DNA of 64,000 nucleotides from Aeromonas australiensis (GTDB taxonomy: Bacteria; Pseudomonadota; Gammaproteobacteria; Enterobacterales; Aeromonadaceae), in NCBI RefSeq assembly GCF_000819725.1, contig NZ_CDDH01000062.1, forward strand, positions 62,001 to 126,000, written 5' to 3'. Positions 1 through 7,607 of this stretch are shown here, piece by piece; position 1 is the stretch's first letter; each line of letters opens with the position of its first letter. The notes under the pieces are model-generated. The model worked only from the letters and a program-made list of their open reading frames with translations. It did not search any database and was not told where the DNA came from. A program made the position numbers and the translations under genes.

Positions 1-1
1 G

Positions 2-523
2 GTGGCCTCGCTGTGGCGCCGTCATCAGAGTCGCGATGAGCGGGCGGTACTGCAGATTGTGCTCGCGTTGACCGTGGCGGTGTTGTGGGGGCAGCAGGTG
101 TTTGCGTTGCTCTCTGGCCCGGTGCTGGCGTTCGATGCCTGGGGGGTGGGCCAGTGGTTGCAGCTGCTGGGGTGGCAGATCCACCTTGATGGCAACCGCA
201 TCGAGCGGTTGGGGGGCCATGCGCTGATTGTGCTCAAGGGGTGTTCATCCTTCTCCCAGCTCTATCTGGTGATCATCGCCTGGCTTATCTCCAGCTGCTG
301 GCTGGCACCGCAGCGCCCATTGCACCGGCAGTGGCCCCTGTTGCTGCTGGTCTGCCTGCTCTATATCGGGGCCAACCAGTTGCGGCTGGTGCTGATGAGC
401 CTGGATCTGCGCTGGTATGAGTGGCTTCATAACGGTAGTTGGGCCCAGCTCTATCAGTGGGTCATTATGCTGTTGGTGATGAGTATCCTGTTTATCCGTG
501 GGCGCCCGCGTGATGCCCTCTAG
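2..523 (+). CDS. exosortase/archaeosortase-like membrane protein (5' end possibly outside window)
   Basis: Polytopic membrane protein of at least 173 residues. Hydrophobic helices alternate with the three residues that define exosortases and archaeosortases. Counted from the GTG at base 2 these are Cys81 in GCSSF, Arg128 in NQLRL and His143 in LHNG, each at a membrane-helix edge. Family members are thought to be transpeptidase-like enzymes that cut and re-anchor proteins with a C-terminal PEP-CTERM-type signal, usually beside exopolysaccharide genes, and this locus fits that. The GTG lies at the window edge, so the true start may be upstream. No protein in the window ends in a recognisable PEP-CTERM tail. 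The family call rests on the triad and topology. Confidence 0.72.
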   Translation: MASLWRRHQSRDERAVLQIVLALTVAVLWGQQVFALLSGPVLAFDAWGVGQWLQLLGWQIHLDGNRIERLGGHALIVLKGCSSFSQLYLVIIAWLISSCWLAPQRPLHRQWPLLLLVCLLYIGANQLRLVLMSLDLRWYEWLHNGSWAQLYQWVIMLLVMSILFIRGRPRDAL

Positions 524-589
524 CAGGATCTCTGTTGCTGGCGCCGGAGTAGCAATTGCGGTTAACGATGCACTGTGCAAGGAGGCGTG

Positions 590-1039
590 ATGGCCGGCGT
601 GTCTAAGGGATATCTGCTGCTGTTGCTGGTGGCGCTGCTCAGTGCTGCCGCCATGGGGTGGCGTTATCAGAACCGGGCGGCCAATGAGGGGGCCAAGCCC
701 ATGTTGCTGGAGCTGGTCCAGCTGGGCTGGCGTTTGCGGGTGGCCACGCCGGTATTGGGCGGCACCTATGTCAGTTATCAGCTGGCTCATCCCCGCTGTG
801 ACGGCCTGTTGCAGGCCATGCTGGTGGCGCCGGATAGTGAGGCGATGTCGGTAACGTTGGCGGGCGTGGGGATGAGTCAGGGGGTGATGTTTTTAGGCGA
901 GCTGTACCAGAGCCCACCGCTCCTTTCATATCGCCTTACCCAGGGTTGGCGCAAATTATGGGGGCTGGCCCCTTATCCCCTCTATCGGGTGGCTTTGCCC
1001 ACCTCCTGCCTTGATCTTATTGTGCCGCCGATGGGGTGA
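590..1039 (+). CDS. small membrane-anchored protein downstream of the exosortase-like gene
   Basis: Predicted 149-residue protein with one N-terminal hydrophobic helix (about residues 6-22) and then a soluble, probably periplasmic, domain. The ATG at 590 is chosen because AAGGAGG at 579-585 precedes it at the right distance; a GTG further upstream would overlap that site. It follows the exosortase-like gene by 66 bases on the same strand and is probably co-transcribed. In other exosortase loci this position is often held by an EpsI-type (DUF3485) partner. I see no diagnostic EpsI motif, so the link is positional only. Its 3' end overlaps the convergent lipoprotein gene by 23 bases. Confidence 0.6.
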   Translation: MAGVSKGYLLLLLVALLSAAAMGWRYQNRAANEGAKPMLLELVQLGWRLRVATPVLGGTYVSYQLAHPRCDGLLQAMLVAPDSEAMSVTLAGVGMSQGVMFLGELYQSPPLLSYRLTQGWRKLWGLAPYPLYRVALPTSCLDLIVPPMG

Positions 1040-1493
1040 CAGACCCCGATTCTCCATTTGGCAGAATGCGGATCAGCAAGGTATTGGGGGCCAGCATGGG
1101 GTCATAGCGGGGTTCCAGCTCAATGGCGCGAGACCCGAGCAAGCGGGTGAGGGCGGTCAGCCGTGCGCTCGCTGTCCGCGCACTCTCCAGCATGTCGGTT
1201 TGCAACCCGGGGCCGCTTATCAGCGCAATCCGGGCCGGATCCTTGCGTCCCAAAAACTGATGCAACTGCTGCTCCTGATCCGCTGGTAGTTGTGTCTCCG
1301 CTTGCTGGTACTGCAGTTGTAGCTGGGGCTGTTCGGCCAGTTGCTGTTCCCGCAACTGGTTGAGGATCGGCAGGGTCTCATTGACCGGCTCCTGACGGGC
1401 GCAACCGGTGAGGATCAGCAGCGGCAGCATCAGGAGTAACAGGCGAGGCAGGGCGCTGACCTGGAGGGGAGCGCGGGAAGTCGGGTTGGCCAT
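1017..1493 (-). CDS. putative outer-membrane or periplasmic lipoprotein
   Basis: 158-residue protein with a type II signal peptide: a basic, hydrophobic N-terminus ending in the lipobox LTGC, so Cys31 would be lipidated. The mature part is Gln/Leu-rich and probably helical at first (about residues 35-85), followed by a compact alpha/beta-looking segment. No family is recognised. It is the last gene of the minus-strand polysaccharide operon, 11 bases after the glycoside-hydrolase-like gene, so an envelope role in polymer assembly or export is likely but inferred. The 3' end overlaps the convergent plus-strand gene. Confidence 0.6.
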   Translation of the reverse strand: MANPTSRAPLQVSALPRLLLLMLPLLILTGCARQEPVNETLPILNQLREQQLAEQPQLQLQYQQAETQLPADQEQQLHQFLGRKDPARIALISGPGLQTDMLESARTASARLTALTRLLGSRAIELEPRYDPMLAPNTLLIRILPNGESGSVTPSAAQ

Positions 1494-1504
1494 ATACAGT
1501 CACT

Positions 1505-4045
1505 TCAGGGGGATGAATGGACATCAGTTTGCAATGTTTTCAATCCCTTGGCCAGCTGTTCAATCTCGCGGCGCCACTGGATCCAGGTGGTTGAAGGCAG
1601 TTGTTCTGCCATGAGCCAGCGGGTCGGCAGTTGGGCCCGCAGGCGCTCCTGCAGCAGGGCGGCTTCTACCTGATAGCGGGCGGCCTGCTCCAGCCAGGCG
1701 AGCCAGCGCAGATCCTCGATGGCTTGCTGCAACAGCAACAGATCATGGGAGAGACGTGGCGCCTCGCAGGCTTGTGGGCCGAGCAGCATAAAGTCGCTCT
1801 CCCGCCCGTCGGTGGGGTCATAGGGCAGGGCGGTGGGCATGCGGCCATGCCACTGCAAATAGCCCTCTGCGCCGCTTTGCCACAGGTAAAACCCGGCGGC
1901 GCGCGGGGTACCCAGATTGTAAAACCAGGGGGTGACCTGGTGCTGGCGTACTCGCTCCACATCGCTTTTGTCGGCGCCAAAGCCTGCGTTGATCAGGGCT
2001 ATCTCCACCTCTGCCAGCAGCGGTACCTGGCCGGGATGGTTGAAGTGGCCTGCGCGGATCACCGCCGGATCCCGCCGTTTCATCTCCCGCGCCAGGGTGG
2101 TGATGGCGGGCAGGGTGGCAAGATCGGGCTCATCAAACAGGCTCCATGCCAGCGGCGGCAAGCCGCTGGCGGTCAGCGCCTGTTGCCGCGCCTGCCACTG
2201 GGCAAGCTGGCTGGCGAGGTCACTGCCCCAGCGTTTGAGCGGGGTATAGGCCAGCAGGGGCGGTACAAAGCCGAGCCCGGCCGCTTCCCCCATGATGTCA
2301 CGCATCCCTGCCTCATCTTGTGGCAGCGCGGGCGAGAGGCCGCTGATCCCCAGCTTGGCGAGCCGCGCCAGATCGCAGCGACTGGCCGCGGCAATCTGCT
2401 GCTGCCGCGCCTCGGGGGTGGGGCTGAGCCAGTTCAGATAAGGGGGGGCTTCTACATAGATTCCGACCGGCTTGCTGGCTGCGGGCAGGGTCAGTGGCAG
2501 CACCTCGATAGTCAGCGGTAACTGCACCAGTTGCTGTTGGCTCAGCAGCTGAATATTGCCCTGATAGGGGCCGGCAGGGGCGTTACGCGGGACGCTTACC
2601 TGCAGTACCAATCGCCGTGGGACGCCGGCCTTTAGGGTGAGCCCGGCGATCCCCTCGACCAGCTCCTGATCCGAGGGGGTCAACAAGGTGCCGCTTGCCT
2701 GCGGGCGAACCAGCTGCCATCTGCCGTAGTAGGGGGTGAGTGGCAGCGTCAGCTGGTCAGCTTGAGGTGGCTGGATCACCAAGAGTGGGGCCGGGTCATC
2801 GGCGTTGGCATGAATGGCAAACTCCAGCAGCAGCTGGCTACCTCTGGCAGCCAGTACCGGTTGGGATGCGTGCTGCAACGCAGCGGCTGCAGATGCCGGG
2901 GCGATGTGCAGGGTGGGGGCGGCATCCGGAATGGGCGTAAGGCTGAGGTGTGCCGGAACAGGTGCGGGTGAATAGGGGGCCAGGGTCCACTTTTCCAAAA
3001 ACAGCTGGCGCTGTTTGGTCAGCACGGTTGCGGTAGCGTCGGCCAATATGGCGAGATCTTTCTCACTATTCGGGAGAGCCACTTTGCTGGTGGGGGCCGG
3101 ATAGGGTGCAAGCAGCAGCCCCGCCAGGTATTTGGCATCCGGTGAGTGGCCCACCAGGGTGATAGTGAGCGGGCCGCCGGGGTGGTTCAGGGTGACATGG
3201 ACCGGGCCCCCCTGACGGGCCCCGAACAGCTGCCAGGGATCCGGATTTGGCAACGCCTCGCGGGATTGCCCTGCCAGATAGCGCTGCGTTAGCCACTCCT
3301 GTGGTTGCCACTGCTCGGCCCATACCGGTTCATCGTTGACCAGTACACTGCGCTCGAAGGGGTGGGGCAGGTACTCCCACTCGCCGGGATCATCCAGCCA
3401 GAGGGTGAGTTGGTAGCGCCCCTTGGCGACCTCCAGCCGTACGCCGTCGAGATTGCGCAGCCCATCGCGCACCAGAGCATCGCCAGAGGGGCGCAAGATG
3501 GCGGTGGGATGGCCAAGCAGCCGGGGATCCCCCGGGCTCAGGGTCTCAAAGCCGGTAAAGCGGGGGGCGGTGGCCGCCCCCAGATCCAGCGCGATGGTGT
3601 CTGTGGGCAAGGTCAAACCCGGCTCCCAGTTCCAACGGTGGATGGTCAGTGCTGGCGCGTTATCGGCCATAAAGAGATAGAGCTTGGTGAGTTTGTCCAG
3701 CGCCAGTGCTCTGGGCTGGCTGGTGCGCCATTCACTCAGGGCAAAGCGCTGGGTAAAGGGGCCTGGGGCGACAATCCGCTCCAGATTGACCCGGCTGCGG
3801 TAGTTGACCGAGGCGTTATCGTCGATACGCAGGATCATGATTTGCGGGCGGGCGCTGGGGTTATGACCCTCAATCACCAGTTCATCGTCGCTACCCACCG
3901 GCCAACTGTGGCCACTCAGTTCGAGCCGCTGGGGTGTCTGGCTGCCTGTCAGGGGCAGCGGAGTCTGCCCCTCCAGCCGGGTGGCGGCTATCGCTGTGTT
4001 ACCACAGAGCAACAGAACCAACCAGAGCCCTTTGTTCATCCCCAT
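1505..4045 (-). CDS. large secreted glycoside-hydrolase-like protein
   Basis: 846-residue protein with a Sec signal peptide (cleavage likely after Ala-Ile-Ala near residue 20). Long beta-rich N-terminal regions resemble carbohydrate-binding or Ig-like modules. A C-terminal half from about residue 500 has a TIM-barrel look, with WSLFDEPD placing an Asp-Glu pair at 638-639. That acidic pair is typical of DUF4091/GH123-like glycosidases and is my basis for the call; the substrate is unknown. It probably trims or remodels the polysaccharide made by this locus in the periplasm or outside the cell. Its start overlaps the upstream glycosyltransferase stop by 10 bases, implying translational coupling. 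ATG 4039 is an alternative start. Confidence 0.6.
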   Translation of the reverse strand: MGMNKGLWLVLLLCGNTAIAATRLEGQTPLPLTGSQTPQRLELSGHSWPVGSDDELVIEGHNPSARPQIMILRIDDNASVNYRSRVNLERIVAPGPFTQRFALSEWRTSQPRALALDKLTKLYLFMADNAPALTIHRWNWEPGLTLPTDTIALDLGAATAPRFTGFETLSPGDPRLLGHPTAILRPSGDALVRDGLRNLDGVRLEVAKGRYQLTLWLDDPGEWEYLPHPFERSVLVNDEPVWAEQWQPQEWLTQRYLAGQSREALPNPDPWQLFGARQGGPVHVTLNHPGGPLTITLVGHSPDAKYLAGLLLAPYPAPTSKVALPNSEKDLAILADATATVLTKQRQLFLEKWTLAPYSPAPVPAHLSLTPIPDAAPTLHIAPASAAAALQHASQPVLAARGSQLLLEFAIHANADDPAPLLVIQPPQADQLTLPLTPYYGRWQLVRPQASGTLLTPSDQELVEGIAGLTLKAGVPRRLVLQVSVPRNAPAGPYQGNIQLLSQQQLVQLPLTIEVLPLTLPAASKPVGIYVEAPPYLNWLSPTPEARQQQIAAASRCDLARLAKLGISGLSPALPQDEAGMRDIMGEAAGLGFVPPLLAYTPLKRWGSDLASQLAQWQARQQALTASGLPPLAWSLFDEPDLATLPAITTLAREMKRRDPAVIRAGHFNHPGQVPLLAEVEIALINAGFGADKSDVERVRQHQVTPWFYNLGTPRAAGFYLWQSGAEGYLQWHGRMPTALPYDPTDGRESDFMLLGPQACEAPRLSHDLLLLQQAIEDLRWLAWLEQAARYQVEAALLQERLRAQLPTRWLMAEQLPSTTWIQWRREIEQLAKGLKTLQTDVHSSP

Positions 4046-5235
4046 AATCCCTTTAGCCAGTTGCTCAGCTCGGCAGCCTTGTGATCCCAGCTTTGCTGGG
4101 CCACCTGCTGTTGGCGGGTGTGGCGCCCTTCGCTGCGGGTAAGCCCTTCCCAGCCACTCTCCTGAAACCAGCCCGGATTGGATTGATCAAAGGCGGCCCG
4201 ATTGATGGCCTCGGCCAGGCTCTCCCCATCGTGGGGGAGCTGGATCTGATCCCGATAACCATCGAGTGCCGGAAAATCGGTGCTGACGATGGGTCGCCCT
4301 GCGGCCAGATATTCGCGTAATTTGAGTGGGTTGCAGGCACGGATCTGGGCGTTGTCGACAAAGGGCAGCAAGCTCACTTGCCAGTGCTGGGCATAGGCCG
4401 CCAGGGTGTGGTGGGGGCGGGGCCCCAGCAGATGGATATTGGGGATCCCCTTGAGGGGGGAGATATCGGTCTGGACCGGCCCAATCAGCACCAGATCCCA
4501 GTGGGGCAGGGCGGCGGCTGTCTCTGCCAGCAGGGGGATATCAATCCAGTCACTCAGGCTGCCGTAAAATCCGGCAATGGGGCGGCCGGAGGGGAGATCC
4601 GCCGGACGCGCTCTGGGGGGCATAAACAGCTCGAGATCCACGCCGTGGCTGAGCAGCCGGGTTTTATGGGGGGGAAAGCGGCTGGCCAGCGCGGGGCTGG
4701 CGGCCAGAATGAGATCGGCTTTTTCCACCAGTCGGGCCTCGCAGTGAGCGATGGCCTGATGATCCACCCCGGCCAGTGCCGAGAAGTCATCGCCACAGTA
4801 GTAGATGACAGCGCGCTCTTCGAGCTTGCCAATCAGATCGACGGCGCTGGGCAGGGAGATCCAGAGCAAGGGGCGATCCAGCGCGGGCTGCTGGCGCCGG
4901 ATCTGCGCCGCCAGCCAGTGGCCATTGATCTTGCCTGCCAGCCGACTGCCGGGCAGTGGCAAGGCTAGCGGTGGCAATATCCGGGGGCGGCAGGCGTCGG
5001 ATGGCGAAACTGACTGGCCGCCAGCATGGCGTGCGCCACGCAGCACGGCCCCCAGTTTGCGGCCGATGCGGGTGAGATCATGGAGGGTAAAGCGGGGGCA
5101 GCGCAGGCCGATGGAGTTGACCCAGAGCACGTCATAATCGGGCAGCAGACGTTTGATCAGATGCTGGGTGCTGGAGGGGTGCTGGCCCCAATCCTCGCCC
5201 AGCACCACCAGTTGCGGCAATGAATGTGGTTTCAT
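4036..5235 (-). CDS. glycosyltransferase, GT4-like (GT-B fold)
   Basis: 399-residue cytoplasmic glycosyltransferase without membrane segments. The C-terminal half has the GT-B nucleotide-sugar pocket: GFYGSLSDWID, then LVLIGP, then the NPLKLREYLAAGRPIV segment typical of GT4 and related enzymes. The N-terminal acceptor domain contains YYCGDDFSAL, a motif common in glycosyltransferases of exopolysaccharide loci. Donor and acceptor sugars cannot be read from sequence. GGAGG lies 7 bases before the ATG. The start overlaps the acyltransferase stop as ATGA (5232-5235), so the two genes are translationally coupled. Confidence 0.82.
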   Translation of the reverse strand: MKPHSLPQLVVLGEDWGQHPSSTQHLIKRLLPDYDVLWVNSIGLRCPRFTLHDLTRIGRKLGAVLRGARHAGGQSVSPSDACRPRILPPLALPLPGSRLAGKINGHWLAAQIRRQQPALDRPLLWISLPSAVDLIGKLEERAVIYYCGDDFSALAGVDHQAIAHCEARLVEKADLILAASPALASRFPPHKTRLLSHGVDLELFMPPRARPADLPSGRPIAGFYGSLSDWIDIPLLAETAAALPHWDLVLIGPVQTDISPLKGIPNIHLLGPRPHHTLAAYAQHWQVSLLPFVDNAQIRACNPLKLREYLAAGRPIVSTDFPALDGYRDQIQLPHDGESLAEAINRAAFDQSNPGWFQESGWEGLTRSEGRHTRQQQVAQQSWDHKAAELSNWLKGLWG

Positions 5236-5987
5236 GCAAAGGCCTCCGAGGTGTGTGCGGGGTCGCTGTGATCCTGTGATTGCAAGGGGCGCAGTACGGT
5301 GGCCGGTACCCCGGCAGCCAGCACGCCGGCGGGCAGATCCCGGGTGACGACGCTGCCTGCGGCGACAATGGTGCCGGCGCCTATGGTGACGCCTGCCATT
5401 ACCATCACCCCGGTGCCGAGCCAGACATCCTGCTCCAGCACAATGGCCCCCACCTGTTCATCCAGATCCGGTTTACCAAGGGCGCGCTCACGGGCATTGA
5501 CCGGGTGCCCCGGGTAGCCCGCCAGAAAGGCGCGCCCTGCAATTCTGACGTTATCCCCCAGCACTATCTTGCTGCCCACCGCCAGAGTGGTTTGCCAGCC
5601 AATCCCGACATTGCGGCCAATCACCAGACTTGGGGTCTGGCTTGATGCCCGGCCGCTGATGGTCATAGCGGCGCTGAGGCGGCAGTCGGCGCCTATTTCG
5701 ATGGCAACCGGACCGCTGATATAGGGGATGCCACCATAGAGGTAGAGGCGTGGGGCGGGGGCCGTCAGGCGAGATTGAAACAAGGGGGTCCACCAGAGGG
5801 TGCGGGTCAGGGTTGCCAGCGCGTTGCTGCCAAGCAGATAGAGCCGATAAAGCAGTCGGTGCAGGGGCGGGATCACGGGGAATGACCAGTGGCGGGCGCT
5901 TTTGGCCAGGCACCATATCCGGCGGGCAAGGGGCGTCTCTCCCTGTTTGGCCCAGCTTTTTATCCGGTGCAGGTTGATGATATTCAT
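5232..5987 (-). CDS. left-handed beta-helix acyltransferase (CatB/WbbJ-like)
   Basis: 251-residue protein. The N-terminal ~75 residues are basic and hydrophobic. From about residue 80 to the end, repeated hexapeptide [LIV]-G-x4 turns form a left-handed beta helix, ending in the CatB-type block VWLGTGVMVMAGVTIGAG. Such enzymes use acyl-CoA, usually acetyl-CoA, to O-acylate sugars. Here the target would be a repeat-unit sugar. The reading frame stays open to 6506, but the ATG at 5987 is preferred: it has a GAGG ribosome site at the right distance and the residues before it look random. It is the first gene of the minus-strand polysaccharide operon. Confidence 0.8.
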   Translation of the reverse strand: MNIINLHRIKSWAKQGETPLARRIWCLAKSARHWSFPVIPPLHRLLYRLYLLGSNALATLTRTLWWTPLFQSRLTAPAPRLYLYGGIPYISGPVAIEIGADCRLSAAMTISGRASSQTPSLVIGRNVGIGWQTTLAVGSKIVLGDNVRIAGRAFLAGYPGHPVNARERALGKPDLDEQVGAIVLEQDVWLGTGVMVMAGVTIGAGTIVAAGSVVTRDLPAGVLAAGVPATVLRPLQSQDHSDPAHTSEAFA

Positions 5988-6103
5988 GGTGACCTCTCCC
6001 TCTGGTGCAGTCCGTTGCCTGTTGCTAACCAAGCAGGGATCGGGCCAACAAGAGCATGCTGGCGCTGAATGGAGCAATGGCGGAGGCGACTCGTTGGGGC
6101 AGT

Positions 6104-6143
6104 GCAATTTGCAGCACAATCTTGTGCAAAACGCAATTTGCAG
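6104..6143. promoter_or_regulatory. symmetric repeat cluster between divergent polysaccharide operons
   Basis: GCAATTTGCAG occurs twice (6104-6114 and 6133-6143), 29 bases apart. Each copy contains the self-complementary GCAA-T-TTGC. Between them lies a second dyad, GCACAA-TC-TTGTGC (6112-6125). The cluster sits in the 300-base intergenic region (5988-6287) between the divergent acyltransferase and flippase genes, where an operator for both would be expected. No known regulator is assigned. Confidence 0.45.
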
Positions 6144-6287
6144 TCTCATTCTGAGCTTGTTCTGGCTTTGCCACTGGGCTCGAGCCACGCCGGGGGGCGA
6201 TCCCCTCTGGGTTGGTGTGAGTGGCGTGGGCTTTGCATCAGCGTTAGCTGACTCGGAGCTGGATGCTTGTGGTGGCTGGGAGGCCTT

Positions 6288-7607
6288 ATGAAACTTGGTG
6301 TGAACCAGATAGCCATGCTCTATTACGCCGTCGGCTTGCTCTTGATGAAGGGGATCTCCCTGCTGATGCTGCCGGTGTTGACCCATCAGCTGCTGCCTCG
6401 TGAATACGGTCAGCTGGAGGTGCTGCTGACCCTCATCAATCTGGGCTCCCTTATTTTGGGCTTTGGCCTGGTGGATGCCCTCTATCGCTTTGCCGGACTG
6501 GCGCAAGATGAGCAGGCGCGCCAGCAGGTGGTGGCCCGCATGTTCGGTCTGGTCTGGTTGATTGCTCTGGCCAGTCTGCTGCTACTCTGGCTGCTGGCAC
6601 CTGTGGTGCAAGCCTGGCTGCCGGTGGAAACCCGCCTTGCGGATGTGCGCTGGGTGCTGTGCGCCCTGCCGTTTGAAGGGGTGATCGGGGTGCCGCTGGC
6701 GTGGCTGCGGATGCGCAATCAGGCGCGGCTCTTTTTCGTGGCAACCGCAGGCAAGGCGGTGATCCAGTCGCTGCTCACGGCCTGGTGGCTCTGGCTGGGG
6801 TGGGGGGTGAGTGGCGTGTTGGCCTCCGGCACCCTGACCTGCATCGCACTGGCGCTGCTGCTGAGCTTCTGGCTGTGGCGAGATAGCGGGATCCGTTTTG
6901 ACTGGCAACATTATCGGCCGCTGTTGCGCTATGGGCTGCCACTGGTAGTGAGCGGGCTGGCAGGCTTTGCCCTGAGCGGGCTGGATCGCTGGCTGCTGGC
7001 TGATGTGGTGGGCGAGGTGCAACTGGCCTACTACGCAGTGGCGGGCAAACTGGCGCTGGCGGTGGGGCTGTTGCTGCAACCCTTTGCCCTCTGGTGGTAT
7101 CCCCGCAGGTTTATGCTGCTGCGTGAGCCGGATGGACTGCGGCTCAATGCCCACTACAGCGTGATGGGCTCGGCATTGGGCTTTCTCACCGCAGGTATCG
7201 TCGGGCTCACGGCGCCCTTGCTGATTCGCTGGCTGACCCCGGAGAGCTATCACGGGGCGATCGCCTATATACCACTGCTGGTGCTGGGCATGGCGGTGCG
7301 CAATGTCTCGGACTTGCTCAATGTCGGTTGCTTTAGCGGCGAGAAGAGCAATGCCCAGATGGTGATCAATCTGGGTTGCAGTGTGCTCGGTGTGGTTGGC
7401 TTTTTACTCACTATTCCCCGTTTCGGGGTCGATGGGGTGATCTGGACCCTGCTTTTGGTCTATCTGGTGCGGGCGCTGGCCTTCTATCTGGTGAGTCAGC
7501 GCTTGTTGCCGCTGCCGTATCGCCTCTCCACCCTGTGGGCCAGTTCGCTCGGGGCGCTGGCGATGGTCTGGCTTGGCCAATGGTGGGCAGGATCATGGCT
7601 CGTCTAG
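6288..7607 (+). CDS. polysaccharide flippase (Wzx/MATE-like)
   Basis: 439-residue integral membrane protein with about 12-14 hydrophobic helices spread evenly along its length, the pattern of the MOP superfamily (Wzx/RfbX/PST exporters). The N-terminus, with LTHQLLPREYGQLEVL, matches the conserved first loop of polysaccharide flippases. It would move undecaprenyl-linked repeat units across the inner membrane. The ATG at 6288 follows a GGGAGG ribosome site; the frame is open a little further upstream without support. It is the first gene of the plus-strand operon and overlaps the next gene by 13 bases. Confidence 0.85.
   Translation: MKLGVNQIAMLYYAVGLLLMKGISLLMLPVLTHQLLPREYGQLEVLLTLINLGSLILGFGLVDALYRFAGLAQDEQARQQVVARMFGLVWLIALASLLLLWLLAPVVQAWLPVETRLADVRWVLCALPFEGVIGVPLAWLRMRNQARLFFVATAGKAVIQSLLTAWWLWLGWGVSGVLASGTLTCIALALLLSFWLWRDSGIRFDWQHYRPLLRYGLPLVVSGLAGFALSGLDRWLLADVVGEVQLAYYAVAGKLALAVGLLLQPFALWWYPRRFMLLREPDGLRLNAHYSVMGSALGFLTAGIVGLTAPLLIRWLTPESYHGAIAYIPLLVLGMAVRNVSDLLNVGCFSGEKSNAQMVINLGCSVLGVVGFLLTIPRFGVDGVIWTLLLVYLVRALAFYLVSQRLLPLPYRLSTLWASSLGALAMVWLGQWWAGSWLV

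Noticed and set aside
2173-3516. Several short frames on both strands inside the secreted hydrolase-like gene
   Set aside because: They run antisense or out of frame to a clear full-length gene and have no ribosome sites; GC-rich DNA gives such open frames by chance.
5988-6506. N-terminal extension of the acyltransferase frame
   Set aside because: Low-complexity Gln/Ala-rich sequence without domain character; it covers the divergent promoter region and the start of the flippase gene. ATG 5987 has a proper ribosome site.
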